Notes: generated by a model not told the origin, from the sequence alone. A stretch of DNA of 64,000 nt from Halobaculum sp. MBLA0143 (GCF_041361465.1 NZ_JBGKAC010000001.1:868001-932000); one strand, 5' to 3'. Counted from the stretch's first letter, positions 42,882 to 54,698 are shown. Program-made: numbers and translations.

Positions 42882-45152
42882 GTGACAGAGATCGCTGCGG
42901 CCGTCGCCGCCCTGCGCCGCGAGGCACGGGCAACCGACGGTCGTCGGCTCCTCGCCGTCGTCGGCGAGAGCCACGAGACCTGTCGGGCGGTCGCCGACAC
43001 CGCGACGGATCTGGCCGTGGTGTCTGGCGACGACTCTCACGACATCCTCGCAGAGTCCGTCGAGACGTACGAGCGACAGCCGGCTCCACACGCCGGCCGG
43101 CTGATGGGGACGACACACGAGACGGTCGTCTACGACGGGGTCGACGAGTTCTCGCCGGACGCCGTCGGCCGAACCGTCGGTGCCGTCGCCGGCGGCGGCC
43201 TGTACGTCCTCCTGCTGCCGACCGACTGGACCGACCGGACGGACGACTTCCGGGCGTCGCTGGCGGTCCCGCCGTTCGACGCCGCGGACCCGACGAACGC
43301 CTTCCGCGAACGGGTCCTGGAGACGTTCGACCACCCGGGTGTCGCGGTCTACGACGCCGACGAGGGCCGTCTCCGCCGTGACGGACTCACCGGTCGGGAA
43401 CGGCCCCCACCCCGAAGCGACGGGACGCTCCCGGCGGACCCAGGGTTCCCGCTCGCGGCCTACGAGGCGTGTCGCACGGCCGACCAGGGGCGGAGTCTGC
43501 GTGCGTTAGAGCGGCTCCGCGAGCCCGAGACGGCAGTCGTCGTGGAGGCGGACCGCGGCCGCGGGAAGTCCACCGTCGCCGGGCTCGCCGCCGGCGCCCT
43601 CGCGGCCGCCGGCAGCGAGGTCGTCGTCACGGCACCCACGCGTTCCAACGCCGCCACCCTGTTACAGCGGGCGACCGAACTGACTGGGACGCTCGGCGCA
43701 CGGTCGGGTACGGAGCCACTCGTCACGGCCGCCGGCGGCCGCGTGGCGTACGTCCCGCCGACGGAGGTGGCCGACCGAGCCGACGACGCCGACGCCGTCT
43801 TCGTCGACGAGGCGGCCGGGCTCCCGGTGGCGACGCTGTCCGCGACGCTGGCGGCCGACCGCGCGGCGTTCGTCACGACCGTCCACGGCTACGAGGGCGC
43901 CGGGCGTGGCTTCTCCGTCCGGTTCCGCGACCGACTCGCGGACGCCCGCCACACGGTCACGGAGACGCGGCCGACGGAGCCGATCCGACACGCTCCGGGC
44001 GACCCACTGGAGTCGTGGTCGTTCCGAGCCCTCGCGCTCGACGCTCGGCCGGCCGTCGACCAACTCCTCGCGGACGCGAGTCTCGCGGACGCGACGTACC
44101 GCAGACTGTCGACCGACCGACTCCGCACGGACGACCACCTCCTCCGGGAGGTGTTCGGACTGCTCGTCGTCGCCCACTACCGGACGGAGCCGACGGATCT
44201 CGCCCGACTCCTGGACGCGCCGAACCTCTCCGTCCACGCCCTGCTCGTCTCCGGCCACGTCGCCGCCGTCGCGCTCGTCGCCCGCGAGGGTGGGCTCTCG
44301 GAGCGTCGCCGCCGCGAGCTGTTCGACGGCGGTCGGATCCACGGCAACATGGTTCCGGATCTCCTGGGGGGACAGCTGCGGGACCCCGACGCCGCACGGC
44401 CGGTCGGCTACCGGGTCGTCCGGGTCGCCACACACGGCGTCCTCCGGCGGTCTGGCTTCGGCTCGCGGCTGTTGTCGGCCGTCGAGACCGACCTCGCAGA
44501 CGGCGCCGACCGCCCGGGGTTCGCGCCCGCCGACTACTTCTCGTCCGGCTTCGGCGCCTCGCCGGGCGTCGTCGACTTCTGGCGTCAGAACGGCTACCGG
44601 ACCGTCCACCTCTCGACGACCCGCAACGACACGAGCGGGGAACACTCCGCCGTCGTCGTCCGCCCGGTGACGGACGCCGGCCGAGCGTTCGCGGCCCGCC
44701 ACGGCCAGGGGTTCCGCGACCGGGTCGCCGGCGTGCTCTCGGACGGACTCTCGGACCTCTCGCCGGATGTCGTCCGCGCGACCCTCCGCGCGTGTGGCGC
44801 CGACCCCGAACCACTACTAGAGTTGACCGACTACGAGTGGCGGGTCGTCGTCGGCGCCGGCACCGGCCCGACCGGCTACGGCGTCGCGCCGGACCCGTTC
44901 CGCCGGCTCGCCGTCGCGTGGTTCCTCGACACGGACGCGCCGGGCGACACTCCCGCCGACGACATCGACGCCCGCCGCGAGCGACTGCTCGTCCGGAAGG
45001 TGCTCCAGGGCCACGCCTGGGACGATGTCACGGAGGAACTCGGCTTCGTCTCCACGGGAGAGTGTATGCGGACGCTCGGGGAGACCGTCACGGCGCTCGT
45101 CGACCGCTTCGGCGGCGACCGCGCCGCCCGCGAGCGGGCCCGCTACGACTGA
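42882..45152 (+). CDS. tmcA: tRNA(Met) cytidine acetyltransferase
   Basis: A 756-aa enzyme that makes N4-acetylcytidine in RNA using acetyl-CoA and ATP. Domains in order: an N-terminal alpha/beta domain (~1-190), a RecA-like helicase domain with Walker A EADRGRGKSTVAGL (~residues 221-234) and Walker B AVFVDEAAGLPVATL, a GNAT acetyltransferase domain (VRVATHGVLRRSGFGSRLL as acetyl-CoA pyrophosphate loop, ~515-535), and a C-terminal tRNA-binding tail. RIHGNMVPDLLG and DYFSSGFGASPGVVDFWRQN are family blocks. The GTG start is supported by alignment of the TEIAAAVAALRREARA opening. The length is normal for archaeal TmcA. Confidence 0.92.
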   Translation: MTEIAAAVAALRREARATDGRRLLAVVGESHETCRAVADTATDLAVVSGDDSHDILAESVETYERQPAPHAGRLMGTTHETVVYDGVDEFSPDAVGRTVGAVAGGGLYVLLLPTDWTDRTDDFRASLAVPPFDAADPTNAFRERVLETFDHPGVAVYDADEGRLRRDGLTGRERPPPRSDGTLPADPGFPLAAYEACRTADQGRSLRALERLREPETAVVVEADRGRGKSTVAGLAAGALAAAGSEVVVTAPTRSNAATLLQRATELTGTLGARSGTEPLVTAAGGRVAYVPPTEVADRADDADAVFVDEAAGLPVATLSATLAADRAAFVTTVHGYEGAGRGFSVRFRDRLADARHTVTETRPTEPIRHAPGDPLESWSFRALALDARPAVDQLLADASLADATYRRLSTDRLRTDDHLLREVFGLLVVAHYRTEPTDLARLLDAPNLSVHALLVSGHVAAVALVAREGGLSERRRRELFDGGRIHGNMVPDLLGGQLRDPDAARPVGYRVVRVATHGVLRRSGFGSRLLSAVETDLADGADRPGFAPADYFSSGFGASPGVVDFWRQNGYRTVHLSTTRNDTSGEHSAVVVRPVTDAGRAFAARHGQGFRDRVAGVLSDGLSDLSPDVVRATLRACGADPEPLLELTDYEWRVVVGAGTGPTGYGVAPDPFRRLAVAWFLDTDAPGDTPADDIDARRERLLVRKVLQGHAWDDVTEELGFVSTGECMRTLGETVTALVDRFGGDRAARERARYD

Positions 45153-45199
45153 CCGACGGTTCCGTGGGCTTAACGGCGCCCGTCGTGTACCGTCCCGAC

Positions 45200-45331
45200 A
45201 TGGGAATTCCGCCGGTCGACGCACTCGTCCGGGTGTTCGGACCGTTCGCACTGCCCGGACTGATCTTCGTGCTCGGACTCGTCGGCTACCTCGTGATCGT
45301 CGGGCTGAACAGGCTCGGGTTGGAGTTCTAA
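45200..45331 (+). CDS. 43-aa membrane microprotein
   Basis: MGIPPVDALVRVFGPFALPG leads into one long hydrophobic helix (LIFVLGLVGYLVIVGLNRLG). It has its own ATG 47 bases after tmcA. The stop TAA overlaps the stop of the convergent Tat-protein gene by four bases. Length and plan are similar to other haloarchaeal one-helix peptides. Function is unknown. Confidence 0.5.
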   Translation: MGIPPVDALVRVFGPFALPGLIFVLGLVGYLVIVGLNRLGLEF

Positions 45332-46017
45332 TCCGGGCGACGGCTCGGGAGGACCGTCAGGTCGCCGAAGTCTCGGACGCGAACCGACAACTCGGCGTCC
45401 ACCTCGACCGTACCGCCGACCGTCTTCAGTGCTCGCTGGCCCGGCGGAATATCGGGGTTGTCGACCGTCTCGTCGAGGGTGCGGCTCGTCTCGACGCTCA
45501 CAGTCCCCACGTCGGCGCCGAACGACGCGCCCTCGCCACGGGCCGCCGTCGCGCGGCCGTTCGGGTGGTCGACGGTGGTCCCCTCGGGACCCACCTCCAC
45601 GCCGAACTCCGGCGGTGAGAAGGGACGGGCCAGCGCGACCGTCTCGGTAGTCCGCCCGCGCGGTGCGGTCCGCGTGACGAGCGAGGTCGTCTCCTCGCCC
45701 CCGAAGGCCCGCTCGGACGCCTGTGCGACACCGGGACTCCCGTCGGGACCGTTCACGCCCGGACTGTCCCCCGTCGGCAGCGACTCCTGTCCGACCGGGC
45801 GCACGGTCCCCCGGTCTTCGTCGACGGTGTACGGCGGCAGCTCGTCCCAGTGGTACTTCTGGTACCGACTCGACTCCGGGAGGTCGTACGTCCGGTACAC
45901 CTCGACGACCCGGACGGAGTCTCCGGAGGCCGCCGCCGCGGGGCCGACGAGCGCGGTGACGCCCGTCGCGCCGATTGTAGTCAGTACGTCTCGTCGTGCT
46001 GGCGTGTCTCGTGTCAT
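45328..46017 (-). CDS. Tat-exported protein of unknown function
   Basis: A 229-aa protein with a twin-arginine signal: TPARRDVLTTIGATGVTALV then an AAAASG-type cleavage region at about residue 30. The mature part is Gly/Pro/Thr-rich with WDELPPYTVDEDRGTVRPVG and a beta-rich C-terminal half (FGVEVGPEGTTVDHPNGRA, TVEVDAELSVRVRDFGDLTV). No lipobox or cysteine is seen, so it is likely secreted freely. Its ATG overlaps the stop of the frameshifted Cys-rich gene upstream (TGATG), so the two were one translational unit. Confidence 0.7.
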   Translation of the reverse strand: MTRDTPARRDVLTTIGATGVTALVGPAAAASGDSVRVVEVYRTYDLPESSRYQKYHWDELPPYTVDEDRGTVRPVGQESLPTGDSPGVNGPDGSPGVAQASERAFGGEETTSLVTRTAPRGRTTETVALARPFSPPEFGVEVGPEGTTVDHPNGRATAARGEGASFGADVGTVSVETSRTLDETVDNPDIPPGQRALKTVGGTVEVDAELSVRVRDFGDLTVLPSRRPD

Positions 46018-46815
46018 CAGTTGTTGTTGTCGTCTTTAGAACAGTCGTCTGGCTTGCTCTGCTGACCGTTGCACTGGTTGTTCGCAACCTGTCTCACCGC
46101 CTCGATGGTGCAGTCGGTCAGCCGTTGGTCGTACCCCTCGAACTGCGTCCCGTCGCCGTCGCACGTCCCCTCGTTGTACTGATCACTCTCGTTGGCGTGG
46201 TACGTGAGCATCGGCGTCACCTCCCGATCCCGCACCTCACCGAGTCGATGCTCGTCGTAGTTGCTCCCCCCTCCGCCAACGAGCGCACTCTCTTCGATCT
46301 GCGAGAACCGGATGAAGCCGTGGAGCACCTCTTGAATTGCGGAGTTGCGCTGGAGTCCGTCGAAGCCACCACAGGCGGCTCCTGTGAAGGCCATGACGCC
46401 GCGCTTGAACGCGGAGGGGTTATTACAGGTGTCTGCGAGTTCACCACCGGCTGTGTTAGCAGCCCTCACTGTGGACCAGCATATGAATTCCGTTCATATC
46501 CTTGAGGTTCTGCCCCGTCCCGTTCTCGGAGCCAGTCTCCAGGTACGACCGGAACTTGCTCCTTAGGTCGTCCGTACCGCTGAAGCTGATGTCTGGGTAC
46601 GAGATAGCCGACGACTGCGCGCGCTGTACATCGTAGTAGGACACGGCGTCGGCGGAGAGGAGCGTGGAGAATGCTCCGTCAATCGCCGACGGGATGTCGT
46701 CGCCCTTCCTCACGTAGTAGGTGTCCTCGTAGGACGTGTTGGGGTACAGACGGATGTACGCTCGCTTCTTCGTACACTCATCACCGCCGTTGTACAGTGG
46801 CTTGTATATGTTCAC
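46017..46815 (-). pseudogene. Cys-rich protein gene with a one-base frameshift
   Basis: Two half genes on the same strand fit together. The 5' half (from a GTG at 46815) reads KPLYNGGDECTKKRAYIRLY to NGIHMLVHSEGC, then hits TAA at ~46456. The 3' half, one base out of frame, continues NTAGGELADTCNNPSAFKRG, VLHGFIRFSQIEES, RDREVTPMLTYHANESDQ and a Cys/Asn-rich tail, ending at the Tat gene start. The 799-nt span equals 266 codons plus one base, so one inserted base near 46455 explains it. No signal peptide precedes the 5' half, and an in-frame TAA lies just upstream. Several His residues suggest a metal site, but no family was recognised. Confidence 0.6.
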
Positions 46816-46903
46816 AATAGGCGGAATAAGGTGGAGACATTATTCGTTTCGAAATTAATCCACTACCACAAGACACATGAACTAGACCAATAATGAGTGG
46901 ACT

Positions 46904-47695
46904 GTGGTAGAAGATAGCTCTCGTCGAAAGGTCCTCCAAATCCTTTCCGGGTCCGGACTAACGGTTTTGACGGGGTGTAACACGCTCGGGGGCGAGACGG
47001 AGAGCCCGTCGAGACGATCGCCGACACAGCGGCCCAGTCGGACGACCACCGCCACAGAAACTACTTCGCCAACAGACAGCCCTACCCCGACAGACACGTC
47101 AACTCCCGCAGACACCGCTTCGCCGACTGACTCCCCAATTCAGACGGATTCCCCCTCCCCAACGGACTCACCGACCCCGACAGACTCCCCCACACCGACT
47201 GCGACCCCAACGCCCACCGGCACACCGACGCCACGCGCGTGCGCTGGTATCGACCTCACGAAGGAGAACGGACTCTGGATTCGAATCGCGTTCGACCACG
47301 GTGTCACGCGCCCGGACGGCCGGGAGGTGTCGATCCGGATCGACTCGATCACGATGAGCGGTGCGACTGACGACTACGGGAAGACGTACGACGTAGGCAG
47401 CGACACAGACAAAATCGAGTTCGTCGACGGTGCGTACGACCCCGAGCGCTCCGGGGGGCGGACGTATCGGTGGTTCGAGCCGACGTTCACACTCCAGTTT
47501 CCGACACACCTGTACTGGGACTTCCACAGTGGGATCACAGCCGAAGCCGACACCTCCGCGTACGACGACGACGTGCTTCTCACCCGTTGTTCGAAGATGT
47601 TCGACCGACAGCGACTCTCACCGCGGTCGTGGCACGAAGTAGACTTTCCGTTCTATCGCTACGGGTCCCCGGAGCCGAGGACGCCGGACAACTGA
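46904..47695 (+). CDS. Tat lipoprotein with Pro/Thr/Ser stalk, paralogue 1
   Basis: A 263-aa protein and the first of three tandem paralogues. A twin-arginine signal ([20 protein letters not shown]) ends in a lipobox LTGC, so Cys at ~residue 25 would be lipidated and anchor the protein outside the membrane. Residues ~40-108 are a low-complexity stalk of [10 protein letters not shown]-type repeats, a likely O-glycosylated spacer. The C-terminal ~155 residues form a globular domain ([57 protein letters not shown]), with two conserved cysteines (RACAG and LTRCS) able to form a disulfide. The fold and role are unknown. A GTG start, which aligns exactly with the ATG of the other two copies, was chosen. 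Confidence 0.75.
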   Translation: MVEDSSRRKVLQILSGSGLTVLTGCNTLGGETESPSRRSPTQRPSRTTTATETTSPTDSPTPTDTSTPADTASPTDSPIQTDSPSPTDSPTPTDSPTPTATPTPTGTPTPRACAGIDLTKENGLWIRIAFDHGVTRPDGREVSIRIDSITMSGATDDYGKTYDVGSDTDKIEFVDGAYDPERSGGRTYRWFEPTFTLQFPTHLYWDFHSGITAEADTSAYDDDVLLTRCSKMFDRQRLSPRSWHEVDFPFYRYGSPEPRTPDN

Positions 47696-47732
47696 CGGTG
47701 ACTCCGGTACGAGCGTCCCCGATCACGGGTCC

Positions 47733-47760
47733 TCGACTTCACTAATGAAGTATTTATGAA
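47733..47760 (+). promoter_or_regulatory. Duplicated promoter before paralogue 2
   Basis: TCGACTTCACTAATGAAG followed by TATTTATGAA. The TATA centre is ~38 bases before the ATG at 47792, exactly as in the copy before paralogue 3. This spacing favours the internal ATG reading [10 protein letters not shown] over the upstream ATG at 47756, which would lie inside the promoter. Confidence 0.65.
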
Positions 47761-47791
47761 TTCACAAGAAGACAATGAGATCCACCACAGC

Positions 47792-48583
47792 ATGCCGGGA
47801 GACAGCTCACGCCGGAAGGTCCTCCAACTCCTCTCCGCCTCCAGCATCACGGTCCTCACTGGGTGTAACGCACTCGGTGGTGAGACGGAAAGTCCGTCGA
47901 GACGACCGCCGACACAGCGGCCCAGTCGGACAGCCACACCTACAGACACACCTTCACCGACGGACAGCCCCACCCCGACAGACACACGCTCTCCCACAGA
48001 CACTGCTTCGCCGACGGACTCTCCGACCCCGACAGACAGTCCCACCCCAACGGACTCTCCGACCCCGACAGACTCCCCCACACCGACAGACAGCCCGACA
48101 CCGACCGGCACACCGACGCCTCGCGTGTGCGCTGGAATCGACCTCACGAAGGAGAACGGACTCTGGATTCGAATCGCGTTCGACCGCGGTGTCACGCTCC
48201 CGGACGGCCGGGAGGTGTCGATCCGGATCGACTCGATCACGATGAGCGGTGCGACTGACAACTACGGGAAGACGTACGACGTAGGCAGCGACACGGACAA
48301 GATCGAGTTCGTCGACGGGGCGTACGAACCCGAGCGCTCCGGGGGGCGGACGTACCGGTGGTTCGAGCCGACGTTCACGCTCCAGTTCCCGACGCACACC
48401 TACTGGGACTTCCACAGTGGGATCACAGCCGAAGCCGACACCTCCGCGTACGACGACGACGTGGTCCTCACCCGTTGCTCGGATGACTTCGACCGACAAC
48501 GAGTTTCGCCGAAGTCGTGGCACGAAGTCTACTTCGGGTTCATTCGCTTCGGTCCTGCAAAACCGAGGACGCCGAACAACTGA
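47792..48583 (+). CDS. Tat lipoprotein with Pro/Thr/Ser stalk, paralogue 2
   Basis: A 263-aa paralogue of the preceding gene: a [20 protein letters not shown] twin-arginine signal, lipobox LTGC, the longest stalk of the three (about nine PTDS/TPTDS units, ~residues 40-110), then the same two-cysteine globular domain ([19 protein letters not shown] to YFGFIRFG). It differs from copy 1 in scattered positions (for example HTYWDF for [18 protein letters not shown] near the end). The start was set at the ATG at 47792 from alignment with the other copies and promoter spacing. Confidence 0.78.
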   Translation: MPGDSSRRKVLQLLSASSITVLTGCNALGGETESPSRRPPTQRPSRTATPTDTPSPTDSPTPTDTRSPTDTASPTDSPTPTDSPTPTDSPTPTDSPTPTDSPTPTGTPTPRVCAGIDLTKENGLWIRIAFDRGVTLPDGREVSIRIDSITMSGATDNYGKTYDVGSDTDKIEFVDGAYEPERSGGRTYRWFEPTFTLQFPTHTYWDFHSGITAEADTSAYDDDVVLTRCSDDFDRQRVSPKSWHEVYFGFIRFGPAKPRTPNN

Positions 48584-48622
48584 CGTGGTGACGCCGATAC
48601 GAGCGTGTCTGATAGTGGTTCG

Positions 48623-48650
48623 TCGACTTCACTAATGAAATATTTATAAG
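48623..48650 (+). promoter_or_regulatory. Duplicated promoter before paralogue 3
   Basis: TCGACTTCACTAATGAAA followed by TATTTATAAG, differing from the copy at 47733 by a few bases. The TATA centre is ~38 bases before the ATG at 48682. Confidence 0.65.
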
Positions 48651-48681
48651 TACACGACCGAGGATGCAATTCGCCGCAGAC

Positions 48682-49455
48682 ATGCCGGGAGACAGTTCAC
48701 GCCGGAAGGTCCTCCAACTCCTCTCTGCCTCGGGCGTCGCGGCCCTCACTGGGTGTAACGCGCTCGGCGGCGAGACGGAGAGCCCGTCGAGACGCCCGCC
48801 GACACAGCGGCCCAGTCGGACAGCCACCGCCACAGAGACACCGTCTCCCACAGACAGCCCCACCTCGACAGACACGCCGACTCCGACAGACACCGCCTCG
48901 CCGACGGACTCTGCAACTCCGACAGACAGGCCGACACCGACAGACAGCCCGACACCGACAGATAGCCCGACACCGACCGGCACACCGACACCCCGTGTGT
49001 GCGCAGGCATCGGTCTCACGAGTGAGAACGGACTCTGGATTCGAATCGCGTTCGATCGCGGTGTCACACTCCCGGACGGCCGGGAGGTGTCGATCCGGAT
49101 CGACTCGATCAGGATGCGCGGTGGGACTGGCAACCCCGGGAAGACGTACGACGTAGGCAGCGACACAGACAAGATCGAGTTCGTCGACGGCGCGTACGAC
49201 CCCGAGCGGTCCGGTGGGCGAACGTACCGGTGGTTCGAACCGACGTTCACACTCCAGTTCCCGACGCACCTGCACTGGAACTTCCACGCCGGAATCACGG
49301 TTGAGGCCGACACCTCCGCGTACGACGACGACGTGCTTCTCACCCGTTGCTCGAAGGAGTTCGATCGGCAGCGTGTTTCGCCGGACTCGTGGAACGAAGT
49401 CTACTTCGGATTCCGTCGGTTCGGTCCCCCCGAGCCCCAGACACCAGACGGCTGA
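48682..49455 (+). CDS. Tat lipoprotein with Pro/Thr/Ser stalk, paralogue 3
   Basis: A 257-aa paralogue: a [20 protein letters not shown] twin-arginine signal, lipobox LTGC, a slightly shorter stalk ([20 protein letters not shown] onward), and the same globular domain with cysteines in RVCAG and LTRCS. It is the most diverged in the domain (GIGLTSENGLW, RMRGGTGNPGKTYDVG, HLHWNFHAGITVEADT). An upstream in-frame ATG at 48664 exists but is only ~20 bases from the TATA box, so 48682 is preferred. Confidence 0.78.
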   Translation: MPGDSSRRKVLQLLSASGVAALTGCNALGGETESPSRRPPTQRPSRTATATETPSPTDSPTSTDTPTPTDTASPTDSATPTDRPTPTDSPTPTDSPTPTGTPTPRVCAGIGLTSENGLWIRIAFDRGVTLPDGREVSIRIDSIRMRGGTGNPGKTYDVGSDTDKIEFVDGAYDPERSGGRTYRWFEPTFTLQFPTHLHWNFHAGITVEADTSAYDDDVLLTRCSKEFDRQRVSPDSWNEVYFGFRRFGPPEPQTPDG

Positions 49456-49536
49456 CACTGCGACACCCTGCGACGACACCACCCGCCGACCGCTGTCACC
49501 GACACGACTACGACCCACCCCGACCTACCGCCGTCG

Positions 49537-49673
49537 ATGCGTCTCCGTTCGTTCGACGTCGGTCTCCTCCACCTCCTGACGTTCCTCTCGGCGGTCGTGC
49601 TGGGGCTCCTCCTGCTGTACCTCGTCGTCGAACTCGCCGCCGACCTAGAGACGGTGTTGTCGGAGCTGTTCGG

Positions 49674-49677
<4 letters not shown>
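49537..49677 (+). CDS. 46-aa membrane microprotein
   Basis: A short basic start (RLRSFDVG) followed by one strong hydrophobic helix (LLHLLTFLSAVVLGLLLLYL) and an acidic tail (VELAADLETVLSELFG). The TAG overlaps the copA stop by four bases in convergent orientation. It lies 81 bases after the third lipoprotein. Function is unknown. Confidence 0.55.
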
Positions 49678-52292
<2,615 letters not shown>

Positions 52293-52332
52293 CACCCACC
52301 TGTATCTACGGGTTCCTCACTCATTGCGTTTT

Positions 52333-52342
52333 CTATTTAAAA
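52333..52342 (+). promoter_or_regulatory. TATA-like box between copA and the GH3 gene
   Basis: CTATTTAAAA lies 41 bases from the copA start and ~240 bases before the assumed GH3 start. Read on the plus strand it would give the glycosidase a long leader; read on the minus strand TTTTAAATAG is ~45 bases before copA. No coding sequence with native codon character was found in 52345-52577, although the frame is open. Confidence 0.45.
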
Positions 52343-52577
52343 GACACTGGTGGAAGACACTGACGAGTTCAGTTACCAAAGTACCGAGGGAGGTACGCCA
52401 CCGTCGGCGAAAAACAGACACGACCGGGTTCCGGGTCGTCGTGGGGGGACCGGCGAGGAGCCAGGCTCCTCGTGGGACTGTGCGGTGGTTTCAAATCCAA
52501 AGCCGACACAACGAGCAGACAGTGTGGGCGAGGAGCCGGAGCGACAGACAGGGTCGCCCAGCGACCCCGGCCGACAG

Positions 52578-54698
52578 ATGACCGCCGGTGACAGTCTCGA
52601 CGGCGCGACGCTGTCGGAGAAACTGCAGTTACTCCGTGGAGAGGTGGACCCGACGGGTCGAGCGACCGGCTACCTGCCGGGTGTCGAACGGCTCGGCGTC
52701 GAGCCGCTGCGGTTCGTCGACGGGCCGTTGGGGGTCGTCGACGGGGAGTCGACTGCGTTCCCGGCGACAGTCGCGTTGGGCGCGAGCTGGGACCCGGAGC
52801 TGGCGCGGCGGTTCGGTCGTGCGCTCGGTCGCGAGACGCGCGCGAACGGCCACGACGTCGTGCTCGCGCCCGGTGCGAATCTGGTTCGTGTCCCGACGTG
52901 TGGCCGGAACTTCGAGTACCCCGGAGAGGACCCGCACCACGCCGCCCGGCTCACGGCTGCGACCGTCGCCGGCGTCGAGGCGACCGGTGCCGGGGCGACG
53001 CTGAAACACTTCGTCGTCAACAACCAGGAACGGAACCGCGACAAACTGAACGTCGTCGTCGGCGAGCGAGCGCTCCGGGAGCTGTACCTCCCGGCGTTCC
53101 GTGCCGGAGTCGACGCCGGGGCGTCTGTCGTGATGACGGCGTACAACCGTGTGGGTGGCCACTACGCGAGCGAACACCGGCGACTGCTGGAGAGGGTCCT
53201 CCGCCGGCGTTGGGGGTTCGACGGCGTGACAGTCTCGGACTGGTGGGGCACACACGACACGGTGGCGGCCGCGACGGCGGGACTCGACGTCGAGATGCCG
53301 GGCGTCTCGCCGGTCGCTCGACGCGCGCCCGACAGTCGGCTGGCGCGGCTCGTCGAGACGGTCGGCCTGTCGGAGCGACTGGGACTGTCGGTCCCGCTCT
53401 ACTGGCGTGTCGTCGACCGGTTGCTCGCGGAAGACGGCCAGCCGGAACCGTACCCACCGGCAGTGTTCGACGACCGGCTCCGGCGAGCAGTCGACCGCGG
53501 AGCCGTCCCGGAGACCCGGGTCGACAAGGCTGCCCGCCGGGTCGCACGTCTCGCAGCCGACGGGAGAGACTCCCGACGGCCGTCCGTCGACCGCGACGCG
53601 CACCGACGGCTCGCCGAGACGGTCGCGGTTCGTGGGACCGTTCTCCTCCAGAACCGTGGTCTGCTCCCGCTCGACGGGGAACAGTTGGCCGTCCTCGGCC
53701 CGGCGGCAGACGAGGCGAAGGTGAGCGGAGGGGGGAGTGCCGCCGTCACCCCGTCGACGACGGTCGACCCGGTCACTGCGCTCCGTCGAACCGCGCGAGT
53801 GACGTTCGAACGGGGTGTGCCGCGCGCGACGGTGGGGCGGTCGGCGCCCGTCTGGCGGCGTGTCGGGTGGGACCGACACCCAGAGACGGACATCGGTGCG
53901 GCGACGCGAACGGCGGCGGCGGCAGACGCCGCGGTCGTGGTCGTCGAAGACGACGCCGGCGAGAGCGCAGACCGGTCGTCGCTCCGACTCCCCGGTCTGC
54001 AGGACCGACTCGTCCGTGCGGTCGCAGCAGCGAACCCACAGACGGTCGTGGTCTGTCGGACGAGCGGTCCCGTCGCGATGCCGTGGCGAGACGACGTAGC
54101 TGCAATCGTCCAGACCTGGTACCCGGGGCAGGCAGACGGCGACGCGCTCGCGGCCGTGTTGAACGGACGCGACCCCGGTGGACGGCTCCCGGTCACGTTC
54201 GGTGAACGATTCGACAGCTATCCGGTGAGGACCGACAGGCAGTACCCCGGGGTCGACGGTAACGTCCACTACGACGAGGGTGTGTTCGTCGGCTACCGCG
54301 GGTTCGACCGGGACGGCCTCGACCCGACGTTTCCGTTCGGACACGGACTGTCGTACGCCGACTTCGAGTACGACGAAGCGGTCGTCACCACGGGTGAGGA
54401 GGGGCTGTCGGTGGATATCACGGTACGGAACGTCGCGGACCGGCCGGGACGAGAGGTGGTCCAAGCGTACGTCGTTCCGCCGGCGACGGAGGTTCCTCGT
54501 CCGGAGCGCGAACTCGGGTGGTTCCGACCGGTCCGCCTCGACGGCGGGGCGTCCCGCCGTCTCACCGGGAGTATCCCCCGTCGCAGACTCGCACGGTTCG
54601 ACACCGACGACGGGTGGGTCGTCGACAGCGGTCAGTACGAGGTACTGATCGGTCGGTCCAGCCGTGACGCCCGCCTCTCCGACACTGTCCGGCTGTGA
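52578..54698 (+). CDS. Glycoside hydrolase family 3 (beta-glucosidase-like)
   Basis: A 706-aa enzyme for hydrolysis of beta-linked sugars. The TIM-barrel domain (~1-300) shows LRFVDGPLGVV, GRNFEYPGEDPHHAARL, TLKHFVVNNQE (catalytic-site Lys/His) and FDGVTVSDWWGTHDTVAA, whose Asp221 is the expected nucleophile. The C-terminal alpha/beta-sandwich (~330-560) and a fibronectin III-like domain (FPFGHGLSYADFEY, then YVVPPATEVPRPEREL) complete the three-domain plan of bacterial/archaeal beta-glucosidases. No signal peptide is seen from the ATG at 52578, so it is probably cytosolic. It is followed by a membrane glycosyltransferase 187 bases later. Confidence 0.9.
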   Translation: MTAGDSLDGATLSEKLQLLRGEVDPTGRATGYLPGVERLGVEPLRFVDGPLGVVDGESTAFPATVALGASWDPELARRFGRALGRETRANGHDVVLAPGANLVRVPTCGRNFEYPGEDPHHAARLTAATVAGVEATGAGATLKHFVVNNQERNRDKLNVVVGERALRELYLPAFRAGVDAGASVVMTAYNRVGGHYASEHRRLLERVLRRRWGFDGVTVSDWWGTHDTVAAATAGLDVEMPGVSPVARRAPDSRLARLVETVGLSERLGLSVPLYWRVVDRLLAEDGQPEPYPPAVFDDRLRRAVDRGAVPETRVDKAARRVARLAADGRDSRRPSVDRDAHRRLAETVAVRGTVLLQNRGLLPLDGEQLAVLGPAADEAKVSGGGSAAVTPSTTVDPVTALRRTARVTFERGVPRATVGRSAPVWRRVGWDRHPETDIGAATRTAAAADAAVVVVEDDAGESADRSSLRLPGLQDRLVRAVAAANPQTVVVCRTSGPVAMPWRDDVAAIVQTWYPGQADGDALAAVLNGRDPGGRLPVTFGERFDSYPVRTDRQYPGVDGNVHYDEGVFVGYRGFDRDGLDPTFPFGHGLSYADFEYDEAVVTTGEEGLSVDITVRNVADRPGREVVQAYVVPPATEVPRPERELGWFRPVRLDGGASRRLTGSIPRRRLARFDTDDGWVVDSGQYEVLIGRSSRDARLSDTVRL

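Larger units (their letters stand above)
46904..49455 (+). repeat. Tandem triplication of an ~890-bp lipoprotein gene unit
   Basis: The starts of the three paralogues are 888 and 890 bases apart. Long stretches of the globular domain are nearly identical at DNA level (for example around 47270-47350, 48165-48245 and 49030-49110). The spacers after copies 1 and 2 are also related, ending in TCGACTTCACTAATGAA followed by the TATA box, so the duplicated unit includes the promoter. The stalk length differs by a few repeat units between copies. Confidence 0.85.

Noticed and set aside
46440-46470. Programmed frameshift in the Cys-rich gene
   Set aside because: There is no slippery heptamer, and no stimulatory structure is evident at the crossing point. 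A simple indel is more economical.
52345-52577. N-terminal extension or separate small gene before the GH3 gene
   Set aside because: The frame is open to the TATA box, but the residues are unlike the family, lack a signal peptide, and show no halophilic codon pattern.
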